A stretch of DNA of 12,663 nt from an uncultured bacterium (GCA_905215645.1 CAJMQS010000055.1:1-12663), one strand, 5' to 3'. Counted from the first letter of the stretch, positions 1-10,400 are shown. Translations and numbers: made by a program. Notes: generated by a model from the sequence alone, not told the origin.

Positions 1-55
1 AGCCGCTACGCGGCTCTACAGCTAGGGGGTGTTGCACGCAACGTGCAACACCCCC
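1..55 (-). repeat. Composite hairpin repeat, left copy (REP-like)
   Basis: Read on the minus strand, this element is a 14-bp GC-rich hairpin (25-55), a short spacer, the tetranucleotide GTAG (complement of 16-19), then a small palindrome AGCCGC-n3-GCGGCT (1-15). A second copy lies inverted at 12610-12663. By hand alignment 51 of 54 bases match, and the differences fall in the two loops and the spacer. GTAG at the foot of a short hairpin resembles bacterial REP elements, which RAYT-type transposases recognise. No such transposase is present here, so the REP label is inference. The duplication itself is plain in the sequence. Confidence 0.75.
25..55 (-). terminator. Hairpin terminator of the hydrolase gene
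   Basis: Arms GGGGGTGTTGCACG (25-38) and CGTGCAACACCCCC (42-55) pair perfectly over 14 bp around a 3-base loop. The stem begins one base beyond the hydrolase stop codon (57-59, minus strand). No U-tract follows the stem on the minus strand. It is therefore not a canonical intrinsic terminator and may act with the following small palindrome, as a 3'-end stabiliser, or with Rho. Position directly after the gene supports a 3'-end role. Confidence 0.55.
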
Positions 56-56
56 C

Positions 57-818
57 TTATTTTTCTGGTCCGAAAAATTCCACAATCGTGTGAGCAGCGA
101 AATCGCTGGTCTTTGGGTCGGAGAAGGTGTGGTTGGCGTTTTCCACCGGGATGAAGGTGATCACATTGTTTTCTGCAAATTCCTGGGAATCCTCGATGGG
201 GGCCAGCTTGTCTTTGGTCCCGTGGAGGATCAGCATATTGTCGGCCCAGTCGAAGTACTCATACTTCCGCACGTCGGATTTTTCCAGGTCCTCCACGAAC
301 TGCTTGTCCATCTTCATCTTCCGTTCGTATCCTACCTGGACTTCTTTGCCTTTTTCCAGCTTTTCCATTTCTTCCGGGGACAGGTAGTTCTTTACCAGCT
401 GGGACATGTGGATCCCTGGACACCGGAGAGCCACTTTTTTGAAGGGATTCCCGATTTCCGCCATGTATTTCAACGTTAGATAGGCACCGAAACTGGTGGA
501 ATAGTTGTAGAGGGTGGTGGCGTGGAGTTCTTTCCGGGCGTAATCCACCACCAAGGTCAGGTAGGTCATGAATTCTTCCAGCACCAATTTCTTTCGGGCA
601 TCCGCCCCATGACAGGGCCAGTCGAACACCAGGGCCCCATATCCTTTGTATTTGGTAATCAATTGCTGGGCGAATTTGGCGGCGGAATGATTTTCTTTAT
701 TTCCTCCGAACCCATGGGTGCAGATTACCAGGCTGGGGATATTCCGGAAATCTTTTTGATAGAACAGCTTGCATCGGATGCTGAAACCCTTTTCGTTGAT
801 ATCGATGTATTTTTCCAT
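57..818 (-). CDS. Alpha/beta hydrolase (serine esterase/acyl hydrolase-like)
   Basis: This is a 253-residue protein of the alpha/beta hydrolase fold, close in length to bacterial single-domain S33/BAAT-like or feruloyl-esterase-like hydrolases. Seen: an oxyanion-region motif HGFGGN (residues 35-40) after a predicted beta strand; FDWPCHG (65-71), a variant of the usual D-x-x-G-H-G loop; a nucleophile elbow S-T-S-F-G with Ser109, where the usual first Gly is Ser; an acid residue Asp203 in HGTKDKLAP; and His230 in NANHTF. The triad is thus complete. There is no signal peptide or membrane segment, so it should be cytoplasmic. The ATG at 816-818 is preceded by AAAGGA with a 10-base gap. It is monocistronic, divergent from the adhesin, and ends against a hairpin. 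The substrate cannot be told from sequence; esters, thioesters or small peptides are all possible. A functional link to the adhesin is unproven. Confidence 0.9.
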   Translation of the reverse strand: MEKYIDINEKGFSIRCKLFYQKDFRNIPSLVICTHGFGGNKENHSAAKFAQQLITKYKGYGALVFDWPCHGADARKKLVLEEFMTYLTLVVDYARKELHATTLYNYSTSFGAYLTLKYMAEIGNPFKKVALRCPGIHMSQLVKNYLSPEEMEKLEKGKEVQVGYERKMKMDKQFVEDLEKSDVRKYEYFDWADNMLILHGTKDKLAPIEDSQEFAENNVITFIPVENANHTFSDPKTSDFAAHTIVEFFGPEK

Positions 819-828
819 ACTGCAGGCA

Positions 829-834
829 TCCTTT
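829..834 (-). promoter_or_regulatory. Ribosome binding site of the hydrolase
   Basis: AAAGGA on the minus strand lies 10 bases before the ATG (816-818). A second AAAAGGA lies 6 bases further upstream. The spacing supports this start codon. Confidence 0.6.
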
Positions 835-853
835 CCTTTTGGTCACGGGTAAT

Positions 854-859
854 AGTATA
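854..859 (-). promoter_or_regulatory. Candidate -10 element for the hydrolase
   Basis: The complement of 854-859 reads TATACT, a 5-of-6 match to the -10 consensus, and would give a leader of about 30 bases. The -35 region at about 17-bp spacing (TGGTAA, complement of 877-882) matches only 3 of 6 positions. A better -35-like TTGGCA (complement of 904-909) is not suitably spaced. Weak support. Confidence 0.25.
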
Positions 860-967
860 AATCAGATCGGACAGATTTACCAGGGGATGCGGTCCCTATC
901 TATTGCCAACTGATGTACAGCCATGATACATAAACAAAATATATAGATATACATATGATTTTTCTAA

Positions 968-996
968 TTCAAAATGTGATAAAAGTGTGATAAACT
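968..996 (+). promoter_or_regulatory. Candidate promoter upstream of the adhesin leader
   Basis: TTCAAA (968-973, 4 of 6) and TAAACT (991-996, 4 of 6) are separated by 17 bp within an AT-rich stretch. An overlapping extended -10 alternative, TG-T-GATAAA, lies at 986-994. Another candidate is TGGAAA (1012-1017) with TAGAAT (1036-1041) at 18 bp. Any of these would start a plus-strand transcript that meets the terminator at 1177-1212 before the adhesin. Confidence 0.3.
975..994 (+). repeat. Tandem TGTGATAAA repeat
   Basis: TGTGATAAA occurs at 975-983 and 986-994, an exact 9-bp direct repeat with an 11-bp period, close to one helical turn. It overlaps the candidate -35/-10 region. Direct repeats phased this way are often operator half-sites. 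TGTGA resembles a CRP/FNR-family half-site, but the inverted partner is absent. The repeat is seen; its regulatory role is inference. Confidence 0.4.
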
Positions 997-1176
997 AAAA
1001 AAGAAATGACATGGAAATAGATACCTGTCAATAACTAGAATCTTACGGAAGGAGGAACGCTTATCGATAACCGGGATTTTGAGGGGAGCCAGATTACCGA
1101 TTCGCTTTGCTGAAGATTCTTGAGGAAGCAGTTTAGAAGAGTACGTGGATAAGGGCGTACTGCGTTTTTATCGGGA

Positions 1177-1212
1177 CCTGGTACAGAAGGAGTTCTGTCC
1201 CAGGCTTTTTTT
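1177..1212 (+). terminator. Intrinsic terminator in the adhesin 5' region
   Basis: CCTGGTACAGAA (1177-1188) pairs with TTCTGTCCCAGG (1193-1204) over 12 positions with a single mismatch and a GGAG loop, followed by C and seven T (1206-1212). This is a textbook Rho-independent terminator on the plus strand. It ends 79 bases before the adhesin start codon and points towards it. No upstream gene is available for it to terminate, so it either ends a short RNA starting near 1000-1050 or attenuates adhesin transcription. Confidence 0.8.
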
Positions 1213-1277
1213 ATTGGAAATTTTTATTTGCTGATGCTTCATTTGTGACATCTTCAGAAGAGTCAAGAATTTTGAGG

Positions 1278-1283
1278 AAAGGA
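1278..1283 (+). promoter_or_regulatory. Ribosome binding site of the adhesin
   Basis: AAAGGA within a GGAAAGGAAG tract lies 8 bases before the ATG at 1292. This spacing, together with the ESPR signature starting exactly at that Met, fixes the start. Confidence 0.8.
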
Positions 1284-1291
1284 AGCCATCT

Positions 1292-1477
1292 ATGAATAAA
1301 ATCTACAAAGTCATCTGGAGTAAAGTCAAAAACTGTTATGTGGTGGTATCTGAAATCGCACGGAACCATGGGAAGGAACATTCCAGCCGGAATTCCGTAC
1401 CGAAAGAAGTATACAGCCTGACCTTGGCACTGGGGCTGGCTTTCTCTTCGGTCCCACTGGTTGCAGCGGCCGCTGCA
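1292..1477 (+). other. ESPR and signal peptide of the adhesin
   Basis: Residues 1-28 show the extended signal peptide region: MNKIYKVIWSKVKNCYVVV then SEIAR, a pattern typical of type V secreted proteins. A polar stretch follows, then a hydrophobic core (about 41-57, SLTLALGLAFSSVPLV). The probable signal peptidase I site is in the Ala run at 58-62. This directs Sec-dependent, slowed export to the periplasm. Confidence 0.92.
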
Positions 1478-4400
1478 ACCAATTCCGGCAATGCCTCAGC
1501 CAACCAGGCGGTGAATATCGAAAACCAGAACGGAACTACGGCCCAGGGAACGGATGCTTATGCCACCTATGATTCCCAGGGGAATCTGATTGTGGGCAAA
1601 AGCAATGAAGTCGTTCCTATCCAGAAGGACCCCAAGACCGGCAATGCCCGGGTGGAAGACAAACCGGAAAATGTGGTGCTGGGGACCCGGAACGGGGTGG
1701 GCAAATTCACCCATTCCACGGAGACCAAGAAACCTGTTAGCGGAGACGATTCCTATGCCTATCAGAAGCTGGATACGGAATGGATCACGGTCAAAGTCTA
1801 CAATCCCGACACCAATTCCTATGATGACAAACAGGTGGAAGTCTATAAACTGACTCCCGGCCAGTACATGGATGACGAGTATAACGTCCGGGCCAAATAT
1901 CCGGAACGGAGCTATTACAGCACGGATGAAGACTACCGCAAGGCGGTGGAAGTCTACAACAATGTGGCTACCTATTACGGACAGGACCAGACCCGCCAGT
2001 CTTATTATGTCAGTGGGGCTACCGCAGTGGGCGTGGACAATGTGGCGGAAGGGGACCATTCCACGGCCATCGGCAGCAAGGCCAAGGTCCTGAATTCCGT
2101 CAGCAGCTACTACGTGGATGCTGATGGAAAACTGACAAGCAACCAAGCGGCTGCCCGTTATTGGCTGGACGAACAGGGAAACATCACCAACAGCCGGCAG
2201 GGGTACTATGCTTCGGACGGGACCTTTGTGGACCGGTATTATATGGTGCCCCGGCTCATCGATTCGTCCGATGCGGTGGCCATAGGCAGCGATGTGACTG
2301 CTGAAGGCCGGTCTGCTGTGGCCATCGGGCATCAATCCTACGCCAAAGAATACAGTGTAGCCATCGGGGAAAACAGCGTGACCGACTACATGGGCGTGGC
2401 TATCGGCAAGGACAACAAGGCCAAATACGCCAGCACGGCCATCGGCCATACCAACAGCGCTGATGGATACTATACGGCAACATTGGGGGTCAATAATACA
2501 GCTCGTGCAGATGAAAGCACCGCAATCGGCTATGGTAACAGCGTGGATGGCCAACAGCAGAACGGGGGCACCACGCCGAAAGCAGCTTATACCCATGTAC
2601 TGGGTTCCAATAATACCGTGAAAGGCAATTATAATGCCGTATTCGGCGATACCAATACGGTGACCGGGGCCTATGCCCTGGCTCTGGGCGGACACAACAC
2701 CATTAGCGGCGCCAATACGAATGATGGGGATGGAGAGTACGGTATCGCCATCGGCTATGGCAATACAGTAGAAAAGAATGCCCTGGCCCTGGGCCTGAAC
2801 AGCAATTCCATCCATGACGGCAGCATCGTTATCGGGAATTCGGTCAATACCATTGGAGACAACAACAACGGGGCTACCAATTCCATTGCCATCGGCACCA
2901 AAGCGGCCGTCCATATGAAGAACGGGATTGCCCTAGGGGAAGAAGCCTATGCTGGGAACAATGGAGACGACAGTGAGGGGGCCATTTCCATCGGCCATCA
3001 GGCAAAATCCGCTGCCGGAGAAAGTATTGCCATCGGGACGAAAGCCACTACCGGGAACAACAATGGCTCCACGGGCATGAAGAATATCGGGGCAATCGCC
3101 ATCGGCTCCAATTCCAATGCGGATACGGTTTATGATATCGCCATGGGGTGGGGAGCCAACACCAGCAATACTGTCAATGGAGGAGCCATTGCTCTGGGGC
3201 ACAATGCCACCATCGAACAGGGAGGCCAGGCTTCGACAGCTATCGGTGATTCCGCCCGGGTCAAGATGAACCTCTATGATGCCGTGGCACTGGGCAGTCA
3301 GTCCTATGCAGACCGTGAAGCCAACCATCAGGGCGGGTATGACCCGGTAAGCAACAGCAAAGATCACAATGCCGGTTCGGATCCGGTGTGGAATTCCACA
3401 CTGGCAGCGGTTTCCGTAGGTTCTGCAGCACGCTGGGATGGGACGAAGAATGTCAGCCAGCAGACCCGCCAGATCACTAACGTGGCAGCCGGGAAAGAAG
3501 ACACGGATGCGGTCAACGTGGCTCAGCTGAAACAGGTGGTCAGTCTGGTCAATAACAGCGGCGGTGGCGGTACCGGCGGCAGTGGTGTCCACGATTACAG
3601 CGTGAACTCCGTAGATCCGGCCAATGATAGCAACTACAACAATACAGGTGCGACTGGCAAAAATGCTCTGGCTGCCGGTGTCAATGCCTCGGCAACGGGA
3701 GAAAATGCCGTAGCCATCGGAACTGGTGCAACAGCAGAAGGAAAAGGTGCGACAGTTATTGGTCAGTATGCCAAGGCAAAAGGAGATCATGCGACGGCTT
3801 TTGGTGGTTCTAATACGGATACTACGGGTGAAGCTGTAGGAAATACGGCTGACGGTGCTAATTCTGTTGCCTTTGGAGAACGGACCAGCGCAAGTGGCAA
3901 TAATTCTACCGCTTTTGGCTGGCTGACGACTGCTACGGAAAAACGGGCTACTGCCTTTGGGGAACGTACTACCGCTTCCGGTGCCAACTCCACGGCCTTC
4001 GGCCAACTGGCCGTGGCTTCAGGACAGAACTCCACAGCCTTTGGCAATGAAGCTGTAGCTAATAACTATGGTTCCACCGCCTTCGGCAACCGTACAGAAG
4101 CCCTGGGCGAATATTCCACCGCTTTCGGCAACAGTACCGTAGCCGCCGGTATGAACACGGTGGCTTTTGGCACGGACAACGTGGCCGGTGCCGTGCTGGA
4201 TAAAAACGGTGCCTATACCAACATCATCTACAAGACCAATGCTAAAGGCCGTGTGGTCAAAGATGCAAACGGCAATCCCATCGAACTTTCCCGGGAAAAG
4301 ATGGATGCCCGGGGCAACCTGGCTTATCTGGACGGCAGCGGCAATACTAAATCTGTTACCTACACCGTTTCTGGCGGAGAAACACATAGCTATGTGCTGC

Positions 4401-7400
4401 TCCAAGGCGAAGACGGGAATACCTATATCCGTGACTATCGCGGCAATATCCGCAGTGCTACCATTGGCAGTGACGGTAAGGTGACCGTCGGCGATACGGA
4501 GCTTACGAACGTAACGCTGAAAAAGGCTAATGCCGGTGCCAACGGCTATCATATCCTGAGCAATGCCAATGCTACTGTCTGGGGCGAAAACAGCATCGCT
4601 TCCGGTGAAGCCTCTACGGCCTTTGGTATCGGTTCCACGGCCAGCGGCAAGAATTCTGTGGCTATCGGTGGCGCAACTGCCAGCTTGGACGATTCCATCG
4701 CTCTGGGCAAAGGGGCTGTGACCACCCGTGCCAAGTACAGTGCACTCACTAAAGACGAAGAAAAAGCAGCTTATGCAAAAGGTGCTTCTACCGGCTCTGT
4801 GTGGGAAGCTACGGACAATGCCATTGCCGTCGGCAACGACAGCACGGTTACCCGACAGATTACCGGGGTGGCAGCTGGTTCTCTTGATACGGATGCGGTC
4901 AACGTGGCTCAGCTAAAAGCGGTTGACGCCAAACATACCACCGTTTCCGTAGGCGGTACGAAGGCCACGGCCGATGATACCCTTGTGAAAGGCGGCAACC
5001 TGGAACTGAAGCGGCAGACCACCGACGGTCAGGCCAATTACGATGTGGCTCTGAGCAAGGACGTGATCCTGGGCGAACAGGAAGAAAACAAGGGCGGCAG
5101 CCTGGTGGTAAACAGCGTGGCCCAGTTCCGGACGGCTCCGGGATCCAAAGAGACGTATCCGGTGAAAGAAGCGGTGAAGATTGACGGGACCACTGTCTCT
5201 GTGGTGAAGAACGATGGCACCAACGACCAGCGCCAGGTGGTCCTGGGCATCGGTCAGGATACGGGCGGCTATGTGGCTCTGTTCGACAATACGGGTAAAA
5301 CGCCGACCTATATTTTTAACGCCATCAGTTCCGGCATTACCTATCTGAAGGACAACAAGACCTATCCGGCTGACGAAGCCAATGAATTCAAACGTTTGGA
5401 ATACGGGGACATCACCAACGGCTCCACCCAGTTCATCGCCACTCTGGATGACGGGTTGAAATTCAGCGGCGATCAGGGAACTACTTCTGCCGTTAAACTG
5501 AACCAGAAACTCAGCATTACCGGGGGAGGAACCAACCCGGATAATCTGGTCACAGCCAACAACATCGGCGTCGTTTCCAGCCAGGATGGGGAAAATGGCA
5601 AACTGGAACTCAAACTGAATAAAGATCTCACGGGCCTCAATACGGTCACGGCCGGCACAGCCAAAATCGGTCACAATGCCGATGGCGTACTGCCTACGGT
5701 CCAGAACGGCCAGCCTACCGGTGGCCATGCGGCAGAGGGGGACTATGTAACGGGCCTGACCAACAAAGAATGGACCGTTAAAAACCCCACCTATGTGAGC
5801 GGTCGGGCTGCCACGGAAGATGAACTGCGGATCGTATCCGATGCGGTGAGCGGCAATACCACCACCATCGAAAACAATACCAAGATCATCAATAAGAACA
5901 CAGATGCCATCAACAGCGGCCTGAGCTTTACCACCAACACCAAGGATGCTTCCAACACCAAGGAAAACTATAAGGGGTACAAAGTGGTGAAACGCAGCCT
6001 GGGGGATACCATCGCCATCAAGGCCAGCGATGAAGCAGATGGGCACAGCTACAGCACGGCCAACCTGACCACCCGCATCGCCGAAAACGGGGACATCTCC
6101 ATCCTTATGGATGAAAAGCCCACCTTTACCACGGTGACCACCGGCGATGTGATTTATACAGGCAATCCTGATAAGAAAGACAATGAGGGCAAAGCGGCCC
6201 AGGCGGACACCAGCGTCCATTATGGAGACAAGACCCTGACGGACGGGAAGAACATCACTACGTCCGATAATGAAACCAAGGCTACCCGGTTGGGGTACCA
6301 GGATGCCCAGGGGCTCCGTCATGACCTGGCTACCCTGGATGACGGCCAGATTTATGCCGGAGACATCACCAGCGACGGGAAACAGGATGAAAAAGGCTTT
6401 GCCCGGACCCTGAACCAGAAGACCACCATCAACGGCGGGGTGCAAGAAGCTGGGAAACTCACCGCTGGCAATATCGGGGTGGTTTCCAACGGTACCGACA
6501 CCCTGACGGTGAAGCTGGCCAAGGAACTGAAAGACCTGACTTCTGTCACCACGGGCAAGACCGTCCAGAATGATAGCGGCATTACGATTACCAACGATGC
6601 CAATGATGAAACCAAGAACGTGGTCCTCAACGGCGACCAGATTTCCTTTGGCGGTAACCAGGTCAACAACATGGGCAGTGGCATCAATACGGCCACCAAT
6701 AAATACGATATCACCACCAATGGAGCCAACATCGGGGATGTGAAGAACATCGCCAACACTACGGTCCAGCCGGTCATCGAAACGGTGAATAAGGGATGGG
6801 AACTGGAAGTGGACGGCACCAAGCGGAAGGACGTGACCCCCACCAGCCGGGTGGTGAACCTTGCGGCTGGACAGAACATCGAACTGGGAGGCACCGGAGA
6901 TACGGTGACCATTGCTACGGCTGACGATGTGCGGTTCAACACCGTCCGAGTGGGCGGCAGCAAGACGGAGACTGGGTATTCCGGCGGCATCGTGATCGGG
7001 AGACAGAGTGGCAAGAATGCCGATGGATCGGCCAGTGCCAACCCTGATGAAAACTACTACATCACCGGCCTCCAGAATACCAACTGGGATGCGGCTAAGA
7101 TCATGAAGGGCCGGGCTGCTACGGAAGACCAGCTCCAGACCGTAGCCGATGAAATCAAGAACGGCACGGTGAAGGGGGATGTGTTCGTCACCGGCGGTTC
7201 TGTCAAATACAACGGAGAAGGAACCGGCACCAACGACGGTACAGGCAAACTCTATCTGACAGAACAGAACAAGACAGATCCCTTGGAAATCACTGGCCTC
7301 CACGATTATTATGCTACCGGGGGCAGTGTGACTGCTGATGGGAAAACCTTGGAAATCACCCGGAATGACCGGGATGAACAGGGAAATCCGAAAAAGATTT

Positions 7401-10400
7401 CCATCGACCTGAGCAATGTAATGAAAAACGACCTGCGCCTGGTGAAGAACCCGGATGCCGCTGATGGGAAATATACGGTGGCCCAGGATGGTACCGTGAC
7501 CCTGAAGGTCCAGAATACGGACGGGAGCGTCAGCAATAACATCACCATCGGAGGCTTCGAAGGGGTGGTGGATCATTACAAAGGCTTGAATTTCGATGCC
7601 AATACCCGGACTACAGCGGATGGAAAAGTCCACAATGTAAAAATGGGCGGGACCATCAAGGTCCAGGGCACCGATCCGGTGTCCGGGCATACCTACAGTG
7701 CGGACAACGTGACCACGGAAGTGGACGATAATGGCAACATCACCATCAAGCTGGATAAGGACCTGACGGCCAACACCGTCACCGTAGGCCAGGCCGGAAA
7801 AGAGGGAGAAAAGGGAGCTGCCGGTTCCATCGGCATCAACGGCAAGGATGGGAAAGACGGCATCACCACCACCATCATCCGCACGGAAAAGGGCCAGCCG
7901 GGGAAAGACGGCACCAACGGCAAGCCCGGGGTGGACGGTACGGACATCACCCGGATCGTCTACCAGAACGGCCAGGATGGCACCGATGGGAAAAACATCC
8001 ATACGGTAGCCACTCTGGATGATGGTTTGAAATTTGCCGGCGATGACGGCCAGAAGGATACCACGAAAGTCATCAGTAAGAAGCTCAACGAACAGCTGGA
8101 TATCATCGGGGGAGCCAATCTGGACAGCCTGACAGATAACAACATCGGTGTGAAAAACAAGGATGGTAAGCTCTATGTCCGTCTGGCTAAACATGTGGAC
8201 CTGGACAATGACGGCACTCTGAAAGCCGGAAATGCTACCTTTGGGGCTTTCAGCAATACGCAGCTTACCACCAACAAGAACAACCATGCGTTGGAAGGCA
8301 GCTATGCAACGGGCCTTTCTAATAAGGACTGGAGTGTGGCAGATCCGGAATACGTCAGCGGCCGGGCAGCTACGGAAGATCAGCTGAAAGTGGTCAGCGA
8401 CGCCATCCACAATCGGCAGCTGGTGAACACGGATTATCAGCTGGTCCGGAATCCCAATACGGATGACGGCAGTTATACCGCTACCAATGGAGAACTGACC
8501 CTGACGGTCCGGGATACGGAACATACCAATGATCCCAAGTATCCCGACAAGACCATCACCATCAAGGACATCGCTTCCAAGACGAAGGTGGACGAAGCCT
8601 ACGACCGGACTGTGAAGTACGATATGAAGGACGGGAAAGTGGACAAGACCCACGTGACATTTGAAGCAACGGACGCCGATGGCAATCCTCTGGATACCCA
8701 GGTGAGCCATATGGCCAGCGGGGCTTCGGAAATCACCGATGATGGGAAGGGCAACAAGACCTATACCTACAATACGGAAAACAATGCCGCCAACATCGGC
8801 GATGTGAAGCGCCTGGCAGCCGAATCCGACCTGCACTACAGCGGGGATACGGGCACGGGCACCAGCCAGTTGAAGGATACGGTGGCCTTCAATGGTACGG
8901 AAGGCCAGATTGTCACTGCGGCGGAAAACGGCAAAGTCACCTTCAGACTGGCGGACGACCTGACGACCCAGACCATCACCGTCACCGGCAAGGACGGGAA
9001 AGACGGCCAGCCGGGGACACCGGGCCATATTGGCATTGACGGCAAAGACGGAAAATCCGGCATCGGAATCGATGGCAAAGACGGTATTTCCATCAAAGGG
9101 GAAAACGGCACCATCGGCCTGAGCGGCAAAGACGGCATTTCCGTTAAAGGCAAAGACGGCAAGGATGGCGTCACCATTACCGGCAAAGACGGGGTGGATG
9201 GCGTGGACGGCGCCGAAGGCCATATTGGCCTCAACGGCAAAGACGGCATGGTGGATATCTGGACGAAACCGGGCAAACCGGGACTGGATGGCAAAGATGG
9301 GGAAACTATGACCCGCATCGTCTACCAGGGGAAAGATGGCAAAGAGCATCAAGGGGCGACCCTCGATGACGGCTTGAAATTCCACGGCGACAGCGGCGAT
9401 ATTGTGACCCGCAAGCTCAACACCCAGCTGGATGTCCTGGGCGGCCAGACCGATACAACCAAACTGACGGCCACAACGGATGGCAACATCGGTGTCGTTT
9501 CCACAAAAGCAGCGGAAGAAACTTCCAACGGAAAACTGGAAATCCGCCTGGCCAAGGAACTGAAGAACCTTACCAGCGTACAGACTGGGGATACCACCGT
9601 GGATGGCGATGGCCTGACGATTGAAAAAGCCGGGAAAGACGGCAAGGGGACTATTACCATCAGCAAGACCACCGTTTCCGTGGCGGGGAACCAGATCACC
9701 AACATGGGCAGCGGCCTGGGCAACACTTACACTACAGCCGGTGACAACAACGGCGCCAACATCGGCGATGTGAAACAGATTGCTGATGGACGCCGGACCA
9801 CCGTAAAATCTACAGATGGTACGGTTAGTGTAGTGGATAGGAATGCAGATAACCCCAATGCCACCAGCCATGACTATGACCTGTCCGTGGATACTTCGAA
9901 AGTGGCGGGAGCTGTGGACCTGAAATACAAGGGTGACAACAACACCCAAGGCAGCAACAAGCTCAGCGATGCGGTCACCTTCAGCGGCACGGCCAATCAG
10001 ATCGTGACCAAAGCGGAAGACGGCAAAGTCACCTTCAAACTGGCGGATGATGTGACCACTCAGACAATCACTGCTAATGGGAAGAACGGCAATGACGGCC
10101 AAATCGGCATTTCTGGAAAGAATGGAGCCGACGGCTCTGTGACCACCATCATCAAGACCATAGGGGCCAAAGGGACCGACGGCAAGGATGGCATCCCCGG
10201 CGTGGACGGCCAGCCTGGTAAGGATGGCATCACCCGCCTCATCTATCAGGATGGTAAAGATGGTGAATCCGGTACGACCACTCATGTGGTGGCTACCCTG
10301 GACGACGGCCTGAAATTCGTGGGCAACGACGGCAACGTTGTTACCCGGAGACTCAATGACACCCTGTCCATCAAGGGCGGTATCGAGGATAAAGAAATGC

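Larger units (their letters stand above)
819..1291. other. Divergent intergenic region
   Basis: This 473-base gap separates the two divergent start codons. The left part (about 900-1030) is markedly AT-rich and carries a tandem 9-bp repeat and promoter-like hexamers. The right part (about 1045-1212) is GC-balanced. It holds a strong Shine-Dalgarno-like AAGGAGG (1049-1055) without a following ATG/GTG/TTG start at proper spacing, a 6-bp stem (1140-1145 with 1156-1161) followed by five T, and an intrinsic terminator (1177-1212). I recognise no known riboswitch core and no complete gene in it. Confidence 0.7.

Noticed and set aside
90..860. Plus-strand open frames within the hydrolase
   Set aside because: They oppose a gene with a complete catalytic triad and a good ribosome site, and their translations show no recognisable motif.
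1045..1212. Known riboswitch or T-box in the adhesin leader
   Set aside because: I looked for T-box, cobalamin, TPP, fluoride and c-di-GMP core sequences and saw none. Only the terminator can be supported.
1243..1270. Promoter TTGTGA/AAGAAT directly before the adhesin
   Set aside because: The hexamers match only 4 of 6 each, at 16-bp spacing, and the start point would fall in or next to the ribosome binding site. It is too weak to list.
1496..4552. Other long minus-strand open frames opposite the head region
   Set aside because: The 1496-2914, 2933-4006 and 4019-4552 frames are antisense shadows of the head repeats; their Ile/Gly-rich translations mirror the repeat codons.
2021..4852. Regular repeats that might suggest a CRISPR array
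   Set aside because: The repeats are degenerate, coding, about 42 bases apart and without unique spacers. They encode YadA head repeats.
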